This document shows, piece after piece, positions 35,301 through 43,185 of a stretch of 64,000 bases of DNA. Numbering within the stretch: position 1 is the first letter of the stretch; each line of letters opens with the position of its first letter. The position numbers and the translations under genes are program-made. The stretch is from the NCBI GenBank assembly GCA_964358485.1, contig CAYHPY010000002.1, positions 124,001-188,000 of the forward strand, read 5' to 3'. The stretch is from CAYHPY01 sp964358485. GTDB lineage: Bacteria; Elusimicrobiota; Elusimicrobia; UBA1565; UBA9628. The notes beneath the pieces are model-generated. The model was not told where the DNA came from and searched no databases. It saw only the letters and a list, made by a program, of their open reading frames with translations.

Positions 35301-35365
35301 ACGAAGACCACGAACAAAGTGATGAGGTTGGTCAGGACCCGGCGGGAGAGGAAAAACTCGATCAC
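32300..35365 (-). CDS. RND-family efflux transporter permease (AcrB/MexB superfamily)
   Basis: 1021-aa inner-membrane proton-driven pump. The usual duplicated architecture is present: a first helix (VLTNLITLFVVFVGGWHF), a long periplasmic porter domain, helices 2-7, a second porter domain, and helices 8-12. The proton-relay acidic residues sit in LGMLDDDSVVVAENIYRH of helix 4. The start is GTG 35365 in a GTGA overlap with the TolC-like gene. No periplasmic adaptor gene is next to it, which is unusual for a tripartite pump. Its last codons and stop are encoded by the 30-bp palindrome. Substrate unknown. Confidence 0.9.
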   Translation of the reverse strand: MIEFFLSRRVLTNLITLFVVFVGGWHFVTVRREAFPDFTFDIVTIQTAYPGASPEEVQSLVTKKIEDELRGITGLDKVESFSIENRSLVVLRLDEDLSDREVSRAVDDVRQAVSRVRELPERADKPLVTEMTSARPLITMSLAGGTDEARDHFADEMKDVIEEISGVSKVELEGDREREIWIEADRDKLERSRVTLGEIAESVRRRNVDASAGAVEMGGPEVWVRAVGKIETATDVSKIIVRGNDARSYIRVADLAKVTERFEDKRLISRAGGADAIHLKVSKLKSGDTIKLADAVRKAAAVAEPRARALGIRLVLSDDWSFFIKRRLKVMTNNLLQGGVLILGALFLFLDWRLAVVAAWGVPISFAAAMLFAQPFGLTINLLSLIAFIIVLGMLDDDSVVVAENIYRHLEMGKPPEQAAVDGAKEVAMPVIGSVLVSCCAFLPFAIMEGIMGKFMAQVPLVVVLAFIASVFEAFFILPSHVIDLIPLGKPVSESADSRWYLSVVDLYRRTVNWVLHHRAKFGLLTGAFLLATVGVAWLRLKVVMFPPGLIDQFFIQVEMPRGTGLTNTRRAFEEVEKAVMALPSTELEALTGTIGMLGYEETVRLGTHLAQARVFLTPEETRPRKTKEIEAALRERLKAVPGAERVIFEEMKAGPPTGKAVMIRIRGRDPKLLVEIAGRIKRELGAMPGVVDIKDSEEGGKDQLRLVLDAPEASFAGMDVARASQDLALAVDGGEVTKIRRPDEEVVVKVRLQESQRSKASDLMALEVLNPQGRPVRLSRIGRFEKAQGPPFLQHYNFRPVVTVTADVNLAKTTSHEVNSAIQNRFKDLSKEFPGYELIFGGEEEQTRKSMRSLFRAFGIAVLLDFVILATLFRSYLQPFIILLTIPIGLLGVVYALILHNMPASFMALMGVVAMTGVVVNNAIVLVNFINVNREAGMDARQAAAEAGAQRFRPIWASSITTLLGLFPTAYGFGGYEPFVAPMALSLAWGLTIAMPLTLFLIPMAYVLADDLTSWIKRKK

Positions 35366-36819
35366 CAGGCTTCTCCCAGAAAGCCCAGGGAGGACAGCAA
35401 GGTCCCCGAGGCCCGGGCCAGCTCAACCGCGGCCTGGGCGGCGTCGATCTCCGCTCTCAAAAGGGCCGCTTGGGCGCGGCGCAGGTCAGCCTGGAAGCGC
35501 ACGAGCAGGTCCGTCGTCGTCCGCCCGCGTTTGAAATCTTCTTCCGCGGCGGCCAGTTTGCGGGCTTCCAGCGCCGCCAGCCGGCGCCCCGCGGCCTCCC
35601 GCTTGCGGGCCAGTTCCAGGAGCAGGCCCGCGTCCCGGACTTCCTTATGGATCGACTCCTCGAGTTTCTGGACCTCGAGCAGGGCCGACTCCGCGGCCAG
35701 CTCGGCGCGCCGCCGGATCAGGCGCTCTTTTTTAAATCCAAACGGGATCGAGAGGCTCATCCCCGCCGCCTTCTCGGCGTGGTCCAGGCTGTCGAGATCG
35801 CCCCAGGCGTCCGAGTAGCGCGTCCCCAGGCCCCCGAAGCCGTAGGTGGCGTTCACCGACAAATCCGGCAGGTTGTCCAGGCGTTCCATGCGCTCGGACC
35901 ACTCGGCCCGTTCCGCCCGCGCGCGGGCCGAACGCAGGTCCGCCCGCTCGAGCAAGGCGCGGCGGACGCGGTCGGCGGCGCGCTCCTCGGGAGCCGCGGG
36001 GGCGCCGGAGGGTCCGTTCAGGGGCGGGGCGGGATTCTCGTCCAGGCGGTGGAGGGCCGAGAGCAGGCCCCGCTCGGCCTGCTGTTCCTGCATCCGGCCC
36101 ACCTCGAGCTCGGTTTCGGCGGCCTCCAGGGACGCCTCGGCCTGGAGCAGATCGGACGGTTCCACGATTCCGTAGCGCCGCTTTTCTTCATTCCGTTTTT
36201 TCAGCAGGCGCGCGTCCACGACGGCCTCCTCCCGGATCGCCAGAGTTCTGCGGGCATGGTCGAGCTCCAGGTACGCCCGGGCCGCGCCCGCCGCCAATTC
36301 TCCGGCCGCGTGGCGGACGCTTTCCAAGGCCGCGCGTTCCCCCGCGCGGGCGCGCCGCCGCCGCGCGATGTCCGGCCGTCCCCAGAAGTACCGGAGCAGG
36401 GGCTGGCGCAATTCCAGCGACATGCGCGAATCCACACTGGGATCCAGGACCCGGAACGCCGAGGGGCTGCGGACCCGCTCGTTGCGCCAGGCCAGCGAGG
36501 CTTGGGTTCCGAGCAAAGTGTTCTGGGAAATCGCCGTCCGCCAGTTCTCGGCGTGAGCGTATGAACCATGGAAGACGGGAGAGGCGCGGGGCAGGCGGTC
36601 GTTGGCCGAGGTGTAGGACGCTTCGAATTTCGGATCGAGGTTGGCCAGGATCAACGGCTCCTCGATGCCCGCGTCGGCCAGCACGACCCGGGCCCTTTTG
36701 AGCTCCGGGGAGCCTGCCAGCGCCTCCCGCACCGCCTGGGGCAGGGAGAGGGCCGGGGCCGTGGATAGATCGGCCGACCAGGCGGCGGTCAAAAGGAGTT
36801 GGGCCAGCCAGAGGGTCAT
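35362..36819 (-). CDS. TolC-family outer-membrane efflux protein
   Basis: 485-aa exported outer-membrane channel protein. A short signal sequence (LAQLLLTAAWS) precedes two repeated outer-membrane-efflux units rich in Ala/Glu/Arg coiled coil (PELKRARVVLADAGIEEP; AAAEEDFKRGRTTTDLLVRFQADLRRAQAALL, shown in part). FGRTTTD-type and NLPDLSVNATYGFGG segments mark the beta-barrel regions. It pairs with the RND pump encoded directly downstream (GTGA overlap). ATG 36819 is nine bases from an extended -10 TATAAT. Confidence 0.85.
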   Translation of the reverse strand: MTLWLAQLLLTAAWSADLSTAPALSLPQAVREALAGSPELKRARVVLADAGIEEPLILANLDPKFEASYTSANDRLPRASPVFHGSYAHAENWRTAISQNTLLGTQASLAWRNERVRSPSAFRVLDPSVDSRMSLELRQPLLRYFWGRPDIARRRRARAGERAALESVRHAAGELAAGAARAYLELDHARRTLAIREEAVVDARLLKKRNEEKRRYGIVEPSDLLQAEASLEAAETELEVGRMQEQQAERGLLSALHRLDENPAPPLNGPSGAPAAPEERAADRVRRALLERADLRSARARAERAEWSERMERLDNLPDLSVNATYGFGGLGTRYSDAWGDLDSLDHAEKAAGMSLSIPFGFKKERLIRRRAELAAESALLEVQKLEESIHKEVRDAGLLLELARKREAAGRRLAALEARKLAAAEEDFKRGRTTTDLLVRFQADLRRAQAALLRAEIDAAQAAVELARASGTLLSSLGFLGEAW

Positions 36820-36828
36820 GGTGCGGCC

Positions 36829-36886
36829 ATTATAGCAATCGTGCCGGGGCGGGGGTTGAGCGCGGACAACCGCTTTGTGGTAAACT
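36829..36886. promoter_or_regulatory. Divergent promoters of the efflux and small secreted protein genes
   Basis: Minus strand: TGC-TATAAT (36834-36829), nine bases before ATG 36819. Plus strand: TTGAGC (36856-36861), 19-base spacer, TAAACT (36881-36886), six bases before ATG 36893. Both would give leaderless messages. Confidence 0.45.
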
Positions 36887-36892
36887 TGATTT

Positions 36893-37558
36893 ATGTCCCG
36901 GCGCTCCGCGATTTTTTCAGCGGCCTTCCTCCTGTTTTGCCCCCCAATCCCCGCCGCCGAGACCGGCTCCTGGCTCAAGATCGAGCCCACCGGGAAAATC
37001 CGCCGCCCGTTCGCCTGGGAGGCCGTCCGCGCCGGGGCGGACATGGCGCGCTTCAGCGTCCACACCATGAAGTCCGGCGGGGCTCAGGGTTTTTCCATGG
37101 GTCTGGCGGGGCTGGCCCTGACCGCCCCGGTCGCCGTCCTCGCGGTGCCGTTGGACCTGGTGGCCAGCCCATTCCGCCGCCGTCATTTCGTGCGGTATCA
37201 GCTCCGGGCTCGGATCGTCGGGGAAACGGGCTCCCCGGCGGCCGGCGTCGAAATAGTATCGGAGACGGCGGGCTTCCGAAAAACCATCGATGATGATCCG
37301 GGGCACCGGGTCTTTCGGAGCACGGCCGCCGCGACGACCGACGCCGACGGCTGGTTCGAGCTGGGCGGCAACGCCTTTTTCGGCCCCAATCGGGATTTTT
37401 CCGTGGCCCTCTCCTTAAAAGAACCCCCGCAACCTTTGGGAAAGCTAAATTTTGAACGCCGGCGCGGGAAGGTGGGAATCGAGGGGGACATTCCCCTGAG
37501 CGGGCGCTATCGCCTGTTGCTTGAGGTTCCGGCGGAATCCGAAACGGGCGACGAGTAG
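36893..37558 (+). CDS. Exported protein, function unknown
   Basis: 221-aa protein not matched to a known family. The signal peptide is FSAAFLLFCPPIPAAE. A hydrophobic stretch (LAGLALTAPVAVLAVPLDLVA, about residues 69-89, shown to its end) could be a membrane anchor. The following 120 residues look like a beta-sandwich of the carboxypeptidase-regulatory/Ig type (ARIVGETGSPAAGVEIVSET...TTDADGWFELGG). It ends just before a convergent glycosyltransferase gene. Role unknown; a periplasmic or envelope protein is likely. Confidence 0.6.
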   Translation: MSRRSAIFSAAFLLFCPPIPAAETGSWLKIEPTGKIRRPFAWEAVRAGADMARFSVHTMKSGGAQGFSMGLAGLALTAPVAVLAVPLDLVASPFRRRHFVRYQLRARIVGETGSPAAGVEIVSETAGFRKTIDDDPGHRVFRSTAAATTDADGWFELGGNAFFGPNRDFSVALSLKEPPQPLGKLNFERRRGKVGIEGDIPLSGRYRLLLEVPAESETGDE

Positions 37559-37570
37559 CCTTCGGGCCCT

Positions 37571-38467
37571 TTACCTGAATGCCCACTGGAGGGCCCGAAC
37601 TAGATTCTTCGGGTCCAGCGGAAACTCCAAAAGCATTCGATGGACATAGTTCCTGAGTTTTTCAGGATCTTCCCCGGACTCCAATAGCTGTCCCACCGCC
37701 GACCGGTAGACCGCGGCCAGCCTCCGACGCATCAAAAGGCGCGCGGCCAAGCCGGGGCGCTCCCCGAAATATTCCCGGAAATGGTCCCGCAGGAGCGCCT
37801 CCAGGTTGTTGTGGTGATACTCCACCCGGCTGGAGGCCGAACGAGCCACCACCGGGTATTCGGCCAAAACCTCGTCGATGAAGCGGAACTTGGAAACCCG
37901 GCTCATCCGCATCCAGAAGTCGTAATCCTCGACGGTGTTGAACTCCGGGTTCTCGCGAAAGCCCCCGATGGCCAGGGCCTTGTCCTTGCGAAAAACCGTC
38001 GCCGAGGGCGCCAGGGCGTTGCCCACCAAAAGCAGGCGCTCGTACATCCGAGGGGAAGCCGGTCCTTTGCGGATGGTGGCCACCAGCTTCCCGTCCTTGG
38101 TCATATTGATGTGGTGGCCGATCAGGTCGACCTCGGGATGGTCCTCGAATTCAGCCATGACCTTTTCCAGCTTGTCCGGGTACCACAAGTCGTCGTGATC
38201 GAGCAGGGCGATAAACTCACCTTGGGCGGCGCGCATGCCGGTGTTGCGGGCGCCGGCGATTTTTTTATTTTCCTGGCGGATGCACTTTCCGTTCACTGAC
38301 TCGGCCGCCAGGAAATTCCTCACTTCCTTTTCCGTTTCGTCCCCGGATCCGTCGTCGACGACAATTATTTCGTAATCCGTATACGTTTGCTTTTTCACGG
38401 ACTCCAGCGTTTTGTGAATGAAGGCTTCCGCATTCCAAGCCGGAATGACGACCGAGACCTTGCTCAA
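37571..38467 (-). CDS. GT2 family glycosyltransferase
   Basis: 298-aa GT-A enzyme: KVSVVIPAWNAEAFIHKTLE, VVDDGSGDETE, the DXD-like LLDHDDLWYPDKLEKV and the acceptor region NTVEDYDFWMRMS. It adds a sugar to a growing surface glycan on the cytosolic side. The start is TTG 38467 within a TTGA overlap with the RmlD-like gene. It is the last gene of the 25-gene operon that begins beyond the right edge. Confidence 0.87.
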   Translation of the reverse strand: MSKVSVVIPAWNAEAFIHKTLESVKKQTYTDYEIIVVDDGSGDETEKEVRNFLAAESVNGKCIRQENKKIAGARNTGMRAAQGEFIALLDHDDLWYPDKLEKVMAEFEDHPEVDLIGHHINMTKDGKLVATIRKGPASPRMYERLLLVGNALAPSATVFRKDKALAIGGFRENPEFNTVEDYDFWMRMSRVSKFRFIDEVLAEYPVVARSASSRVEYHHNNLEALLRDHFREYFGERPGLAARLLMRRRLAAVYRSAVGQLLESGEDPEKLRNYVHRMLLEFPLDPKNLVRALQWAFR

Positions 38468-39375
38468 GCCCGGACCTTCATGGACGCTTTCATGCTCTTG
38501 AGCCCTTCCTCCAGGCTCATGGCGGGCACGCCCAGTTCCCCTTCCATCCGGCGGGTCCGCAAGGTGGTGTCGGGAGGACGCGGGGCGATGTCGGGGAAGG
38601 CCGCCCCGGTGACGGGCTCGATGAGGGAGGCGTCCAGGCCGAAGACCTTGGCCAAGGTCAAGGCGAACTGATGGCGGTTGACGGCCGTTTTTCCGGCCAG
38701 GTGGATGACGCCGCCCGGCTCCTTGCGGACGGCGGACCACAGGGCGCGGCCGCATTGGAGGTTGTAGAGGGGGTTTTCCCGCACGTCGGTCACCAGCTTG
38801 ATCCGCTCGCCGCGGATGAGCTTGTCGTAGATCCAGGTGGCGGTGTTGGGCCGCGTGACCATGTGGTTCCAGCCGTACATGAGAATGGGCCGGACGATGG
38901 TGAAGCGCTCCAGGGTTTCGGCCACCAGGCGCTCGCACTCGACCTTCAGGCGCCCGTATTTGTTGACCGGCCCGACCGGGTCGGTTTCCCCGTAGGGGGC
39001 GCGCCGCCCGTCGAAGACCGCGTTGGTGGAGACGTAGATCATGGGCACGCCCGCGCGGCGGCAGGCGCTGGAGACGTTGAGGGTGCCGACGATGTTGGAC
39101 TCCAGGCTCTCGGCGTAGTGGCGCTCCACGTAGTCCACGCTGGCGATGCCGGCGGCGTGCACCACGCAGTCGAAGGTCCGCTTCTCGAACAGGCGGTCCA
39201 CGGCCTTCTTTTCGCGGATGTCGAGGATCAGGTGTTCGGCCCGCGTATCTTCCACGACATAAGCGCGCTGGTGGAGGCTGAGGATGTTCCAGCCCGCGGG
39301 CGCGGTTTCCTCCATGCCCTTGCCGAGCAAGCCCGTGCCTCCGGTGATCAAAACCGTTTTGGCTTTCCGTTTCAT
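38464..39375 (-). CDS. RmlD-like NDP-sugar reductase (extended SDR)
   Basis: 303-aa SDR of the dTDP-4-dehydrorhamnose reductase type: VLITGGTGLLGKGMEE, VVHAAGIASVDYVE, YVSTNAVFDGRRAPYGETD, and YGRLKVECE (Tyr-x3-Lys). It reduces a 4-keto sugar nucleotide with NAD(P)H. No RmlA, RmlB or RmlC is encoded nearby, so the substrate is uncertain. ATG 39375 overlaps the GT4 stop. Confidence 0.82.
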   Translation of the reverse strand: MKRKAKTVLITGGTGLLGKGMEETAPAGWNILSLHQRAYVVEDTRAEHLILDIREKKAVDRLFEKRTFDCVVHAAGIASVDYVERHYAESLESNIVGTLNVSSACRRAGVPMIYVSTNAVFDGRRAPYGETDPVGPVNKYGRLKVECERLVAETLERFTIVRPILMYGWNHMVTRPNTATWIYDKLIRGERIKLVTDVRENPLYNLQCGRALWSAVRKEPGGVIHLAGKTAVNRHQFALTLAKVFGLDASLIEPVTGAAFPDIAPRPPDTTLRTRRMEGELGVPAMSLEEGLKSMKASMKVRA

Positions 39376-40616
39376 GAGAGCAGCTCCCGATAAAGGCCCC
39401 GGTAGCGTTCGCAGGCCCGGGAGGCCTCGAATTGTTCCAAAAACCGGACTCGTCCTTCCCGGCCCATGTCCCGCCGCAGGGCGGGGTCGTCGATGAGTTG
39501 GCCCAAGGCCCGGGACAGCCCTTCCGCGTCGCCGGGCGGGACCAGAAGTCCGGTGAGTCCGGCTTCCACCGTTTCGGGAATCCCCGAGAGGCTGGAGGCG
39601 ATGACGGGTTTGGACAGGGCCATGGCTTCCAGGATCGAATAGGGCATGTCCTCCGCGGAGACGGACGGCAGGAGAAGCGCGTCGCAGGCGTTGAGAATGT
39701 CGAGGGCGTCGGTCCGGTAGCCGAGAAAGCGGGTGTGCCCGGACAGACCCGATTTTTCGGCGTCCCGCCGCCGGGCCTCCCGCTCGGAGCCCTCCCCGAT
39801 GAAAAGAACCTGGACCCCGGCCAGCCCCCCCGGCCGCCGGGCGGCCAGGAGGCGCAGGGCCTCCAGGAGGACCCGGTGCCCTTTGAGGGACTCGAAGAAG
39901 GCGATCATCGCCAGGACCACGTCCCCGGGCGCCAGGCCGAGCTCGCGGCGGATGTCGGCGGGGGGGCGCAGGGAGGGGGGCAGGCGGATGGCGTTGGGAA
40001 TCTGCCGGATGAGGCCCCCGGGAAATCCGCGGCGCTCCAGGGCGCGGCCGGCGGAGGCCGAGGCGGTGACGAACGCGTCGGAGCAGGCGATGACGGCCCG
40101 GTCGATGGCGAGGTCGGGAAGTTCCCAGGGAAGCCGGGCCCTGAGGGCCGTGGAATTGACGTTGAAGACCACGCGTTTGGCGCCGGCCAGGCGCGCCGCC
40201 AAGGCCGCCGCCCGGCAGCCGAGCGCTCCGGGATAGCCGCCGTTGTTGATGTGGACCAACTGCGGCCGGTAGGCCGCGAACTCGGCCCTTAAGGCCAGGA
40301 GTTCGTAGAGAAAAAGGGGATATTCGATCAATCTGAAGAAGATTTTGATCGATTTCCTGAGAAATCTTCCCCGCACCCTTTTTTCCATCGCCTCGATCCA
40401 TTCCAATCTGTCCGGGAAGCTTACCCAGGAGACGGGGGCCGAGGTCTTGATCTTGCGGCGCACGCCCTCGGCGAAGTTCGGGTTGTTCCGGTAGACGAAC
40501 GCCAGCTCGTAGTCGCGGGACAGCGGGCTCTCTCCGAGCAGATGCACGAGCAGGTTGTCGGCGCCCCCGAAGACCGGGCAATCCGAATAGATGACGGCGC
40601 GGGGGCGGGGATTCAT
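39372..40616 (-). CDS. GT4 family glycosyltransferase
   Basis: 414-aa GT-B glycosyltransferase: YSDCPVFGGADNLLVHLL at the N-terminus, IPNAIRLPPSLRP, VLFIGEGSEREA, and the E-x7-E-type EDMPYSILEAMALSKPVIAS near the C-terminus. Cytosolic; sugar donor unknown. ATG 40616 overlaps the methyltransferase stop. AT-rich codons occur around 40,300-40,380. Confidence 0.87.
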   Translation of the reverse strand: MNPRPRAVIYSDCPVFGGADNLLVHLLGESPLSRDYELAFVYRNNPNFAEGVRRKIKTSAPVSWVSFPDRLEWIEAMEKRVRGRFLRKSIKIFFRLIEYPLFLYELLALRAEFAAYRPQLVHINNGGYPGALGCRAAALAARLAGAKRVVFNVNSTALRARLPWELPDLAIDRAVIACSDAFVTASASAGRALERRGFPGGLIRQIPNAIRLPPSLRPPADIRRELGLAPGDVVLAMIAFFESLKGHRVLLEALRLLAARRPGGLAGVQVLFIGEGSEREARRRDAEKSGLSGHTRFLGYRTDALDILNACDALLLPSVSAEDMPYSILEAMALSKPVIASSLSGIPETVEAGLTGLLVPPGDAEGLSRALGQLIDDPALRRDMGREGRVRFLEQFEASRACERYRGLYRELLS

Positions 40617-41368
40617 GATTTCTTGCGGAACAGGCCCAGGATGAAGCCGCTCCAGAGGGCGGAGTTCAGCTTTCCCGTTCCCGGGAGTTTGCGGACCTGC
40701 CGGAGAATTTTCAGCGCGGCGCGGCGCGCAAGCGCGGTCCGGGGCGGCCCGAGGTTGTCGGGCTCAAATCCCCCGAAGTAATCCAGAAAGATCGTTTCCA
40801 GGCCGCTCCTTTGGGCGAAAGCCGCCAGGAAATCCCGGCGCATCACCTCCGGGTTGTGGGCCGCCAGAAATTCGGGGGTTTGCAGCCAGGCGTTGAGCCC
40901 CGTGAGGTTGGGGACTTCCAGCACGAGCAGTCCGCCGGGTTTCAGAAGCTCCAGGTGCTTGGCCAAAATCGGGGCGGGATCGGAAAAATGTTCGATGAAG
41001 CCGAAGGACAGGACCAGGTCGAACGGGCGCTCGGGTTGGTAGGAAAGCAGGTCGCATTCCGCGATTTCCCCGGCCAGTCCCAGGAGCTTGAAATTCTCGC
41101 GGGTCAGCGCGACGCCCCGGGGAGAGGTGTCGCAGCCGGAGGGGGCGTAGCCGAAGCGCCGGGCCAGGTGCGCCAGCCAGAGGCCGGGCGCGCAGCCGGC
41201 CTCGAAGGCCCGCGCGCCTTCGGCCCTGGGCAAGTGCTCGTCGAAGAATTCGATGAAGCAGCGCTCGTAGCGCCGGGAGGAATCCGGCAGGGCCGGCAGG
41301 CGCACCGAGCCCCAGAATTGATCCCAAAAAGCGGGGTCCGTGAGGGGGAGGGCGGGGGGGCGGGTCAT
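40613..41368 (-). CDS. SAM-dependent methyltransferase
   Basis: 251-aa class I methyltransferase. Motif I is AFEAGCAPGLWLAHLARRFG, the acidic residue is in SGCDTSPRG, and motif IV/post is LSFGFIEHFSDP with LKPGGLLVLEVPN. The UbiE/methyltransf_11-like layout, plus its position among glycosyltransferases, suggests O-methylation of a surface sugar. ATGA overlaps at both ends. Confidence 0.82.
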   Translation of the reverse strand: MTRPPALPLTDPAFWDQFWGSVRLPALPDSSRRYERCFIEFFDEHLPRAEGARAFEAGCAPGLWLAHLARRFGYAPSGCDTSPRGVALTRENFKLLGLAGEIAECDLLSYQPERPFDLVLSFGFIEHFSDPAPILAKHLELLKPGGLLVLEVPNLTGLNAWLQTPEFLAAHNPEVMRRDFLAAFAQRSGLETIFLDYFGGFEPDNLGPPRTALARRAALKILRQVRKLPGTGKLNSALWSGFILGLFRKKS

Positions 41369-43185
41369 GATCGGGACGCGAGCTTGGCCAGGCCCTCGGC
41401 CACTTTGAGCGCGGCGCGGCCGTCCAAGGGCCCGGCGAAGGCCTTCAAAATTTTGGGATAGGCGGAGAGGGTTTCCTCGCGGAAACCCGCCGGGTCGGCG
41501 CGCAGGCGGGTGAGGGAGGAGCGGAGGGCCTGCGCCGAGCGCAGGGCGGGCAGGCCCCAGGTCCCGTCAAAGGGAGGGACGAATTCGCTCCGGGTCATGT
41601 TCGCGCACAGGATCAGCGTGTCCAGGATCATGGCCTCCAGGAGCGCCGTCGAGAACGAGCCGATCATGAGGTCGCAGTCCTCGATGCAGTCCCGCATGGG
41701 GGCGTCCAGGATGAAGCGGACCCCGGGGAAGCGGCCGGAAAAGCAGCGGCGGTAGTACGACAGGGACTCGGCGGGATGGAGCTTGACGGTGATTTGGAAA
41801 TCCGGATGGGCGGCGAGTTCTCCGAGAATCGCGGCGGTCTGGCGTTCCGGATCGGCCTCGGCGGCCAGGAAATTCAAGAAAACCACGGGATGGGTTAGAA
41901 CCAGAATTTTCCGGATCGGGGTTTGCGGCGCGGGGGGGGCCGTCGGTCCGGCGTAACGGTCGAACCAGGGATTGCCGATGACCACGCAGTTTCGGTCGCG
42001 GCCGCCGCCGGCCCCTTCGAAACCCGCGGCCTCTCCCTGGCCCCAGACGAGGAGGTGGGAGGGATTCTGGTTCTCCAAGGGAAAGGCGTAGGACGCGGGC
42101 AGGCCGTGGCACAGGAGGACCGAGGGCACCCGATGCAAGCGCGCCAAATCCGTCAATAGGTGCTGGAGCGGCGGGCCGTCGGAAGGAACCAGGACCAGGC
42201 TGGGAGGGTCCCGGCGCCAGGAGGACGCCAGGCCGCGCGCGGCCCAGGCGAGGGGGCGCAAAAGAGAGGCGGCCAGCTCCTGGAGCCGCGGGCCGATCGC
42301 GGGCCAAAGCGGCAGGCCCTCCCAATCAAAACGGGTCCGGTACTCCGGATCCGCCTGGGCCGATTCCCAGGCGCGTTCCATTTCCCGCAGATTCGCCTCC
42401 TCCCCGGCGGACCACCGGGGAGGGGTATGGGCTTCCAGGACGATCCTGGCTCCGGCGCGGGCCAACCCGGGCGCCAGGCGCTTGGGGGGGATGTCGGCGA
42501 ATTGGTAGCGGAGCGGGTGCCCCGGCCGGCTCGAAAGCTCTAGGAGGGGCTCCAGGGAGTGATATGAGGAGACCAGAACCGCCGGGCGCTCGCTCCCGCC
42601 GAGCAGAGCCGAAGAAACCCCGGCCAGGGCGTTGTGGGCCGCGCAGGCCCAGCGTTTGCCGGCGGGCAGGGTCAGCGGGGGCGGGGACCAGCGGAAGGCG
42701 TCGACCCCGGCGCAATCCCCGGGCCCCGGTTCCGGGGCGGCCACCGGCTCGACGCGGAAGTCGCCGCGTTTTTTTCGAACCGCCTCCAGGGCGTCGCGGT
42801 AAATCCGGGGAACCCCGGTCTCGCAATGGACCACGGAGGGGCGTTCGCGGTCCAGCGCCAGCTTGAGGCCCGCGGCGAATTTGTACGCCGCCCGCAGAGC
42901 CACCGTCCACGCCAGCCAGCGGGCGGCCTTCCCCAGGGAAAGGCCCTCGAAGAGGGTGAAATCCTTTCCGTCGTGGACATGCCAGGAATCGGCCAAGGAA
43001 ATGGTCTTGTCCAATAGAGCCCGATCCAGCTCGGGGGTGAGGCGGTCCTCCCAAATCTCCGCGGGGAGCCCCTGGGCCGCCAGGGCGGTCCAGGGCTCCC
43101 AGTTGAGGCAAAAAAAACGCGCCTTGCCGCCCGCGCGCGACCAGGCCAGGGCCGCGGCGCGGTCCCGGGCGATGTAAAGATCCAT
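41365..43185 (-). CDS. Large GT-B-like surface-carbohydrate protein (candidate nonulosonate transferase)
   Basis: 606-aa cytosolic protein of no firmly recognised family. The C-terminal about 250 residues look like the CDP-glycerol-transferase/KpsS-like GT-B fold: PSVLLCHGLPASYAFP, HLLVWGQGEAAGF, VIGNPWFDRYAG, ITVKLHPAESLSYYRR and a DLMIGSFSTALLEAMILDT donor loop. The N-terminal half has no clear motif. Its place after two CMP-nonulosonate pathways and before other transferases makes it the best candidate here for nonulosonate transfer; this is inference. ATG 43185 overlaps the ABC gene stop. Confidence 0.55.
   Translation of the reverse strand: MDLYIARDRAAALAWSRAGGKARFFCLNWEPWTALAAQGLPAEIWEDRLTPELDRALLDKTISLADSWHVHDGKDFTLFEGLSLGKAARWLAWTVALRAAYKFAAGLKLALDRERPSVVHCETGVPRIYRDALEAVRKKRGDFRVEPVAAPEPGPGDCAGVDAFRWSPPPLTLPAGKRWACAAHNALAGVSSALLGGSERPAVLVSSYHSLEPLLELSSRPGHPLRYQFADIPPKRLAPGLARAGARIVLEAHTPPRWSAGEEANLREMERAWESAQADPEYRTRFDWEGLPLWPAIGPRLQELAASLLRPLAWAARGLASSWRRDPPSLVLVPSDGPPLQHLLTDLARLHRVPSVLLCHGLPASYAFPLENQNPSHLLVWGQGEAAGFEGAGGGRDRNCVVIGNPWFDRYAGPTAPPAPQTPIRKILVLTHPVVFLNFLAAEADPERQTAAILGELAAHPDFQITVKLHPAESLSYYRRCFSGRFPGVRFILDAPMRDCIEDCDLMIGSFSTALLEAMILDTLILCANMTRSEFVPPFDGTWGLPALRSAQALRSSLTRLRADPAGFREETLSAYPKILKAFAGPLDGRAALKVAEGLAKLASRS

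Noticed and set aside
35362..37068. Upstream extension of the TolC-like gene to 37068
   Set aside because: The extra N-terminal residues have no signal peptide and overlap the divergent gene. ATG 36819 gives a signal sequence and a -10 nine bases away.
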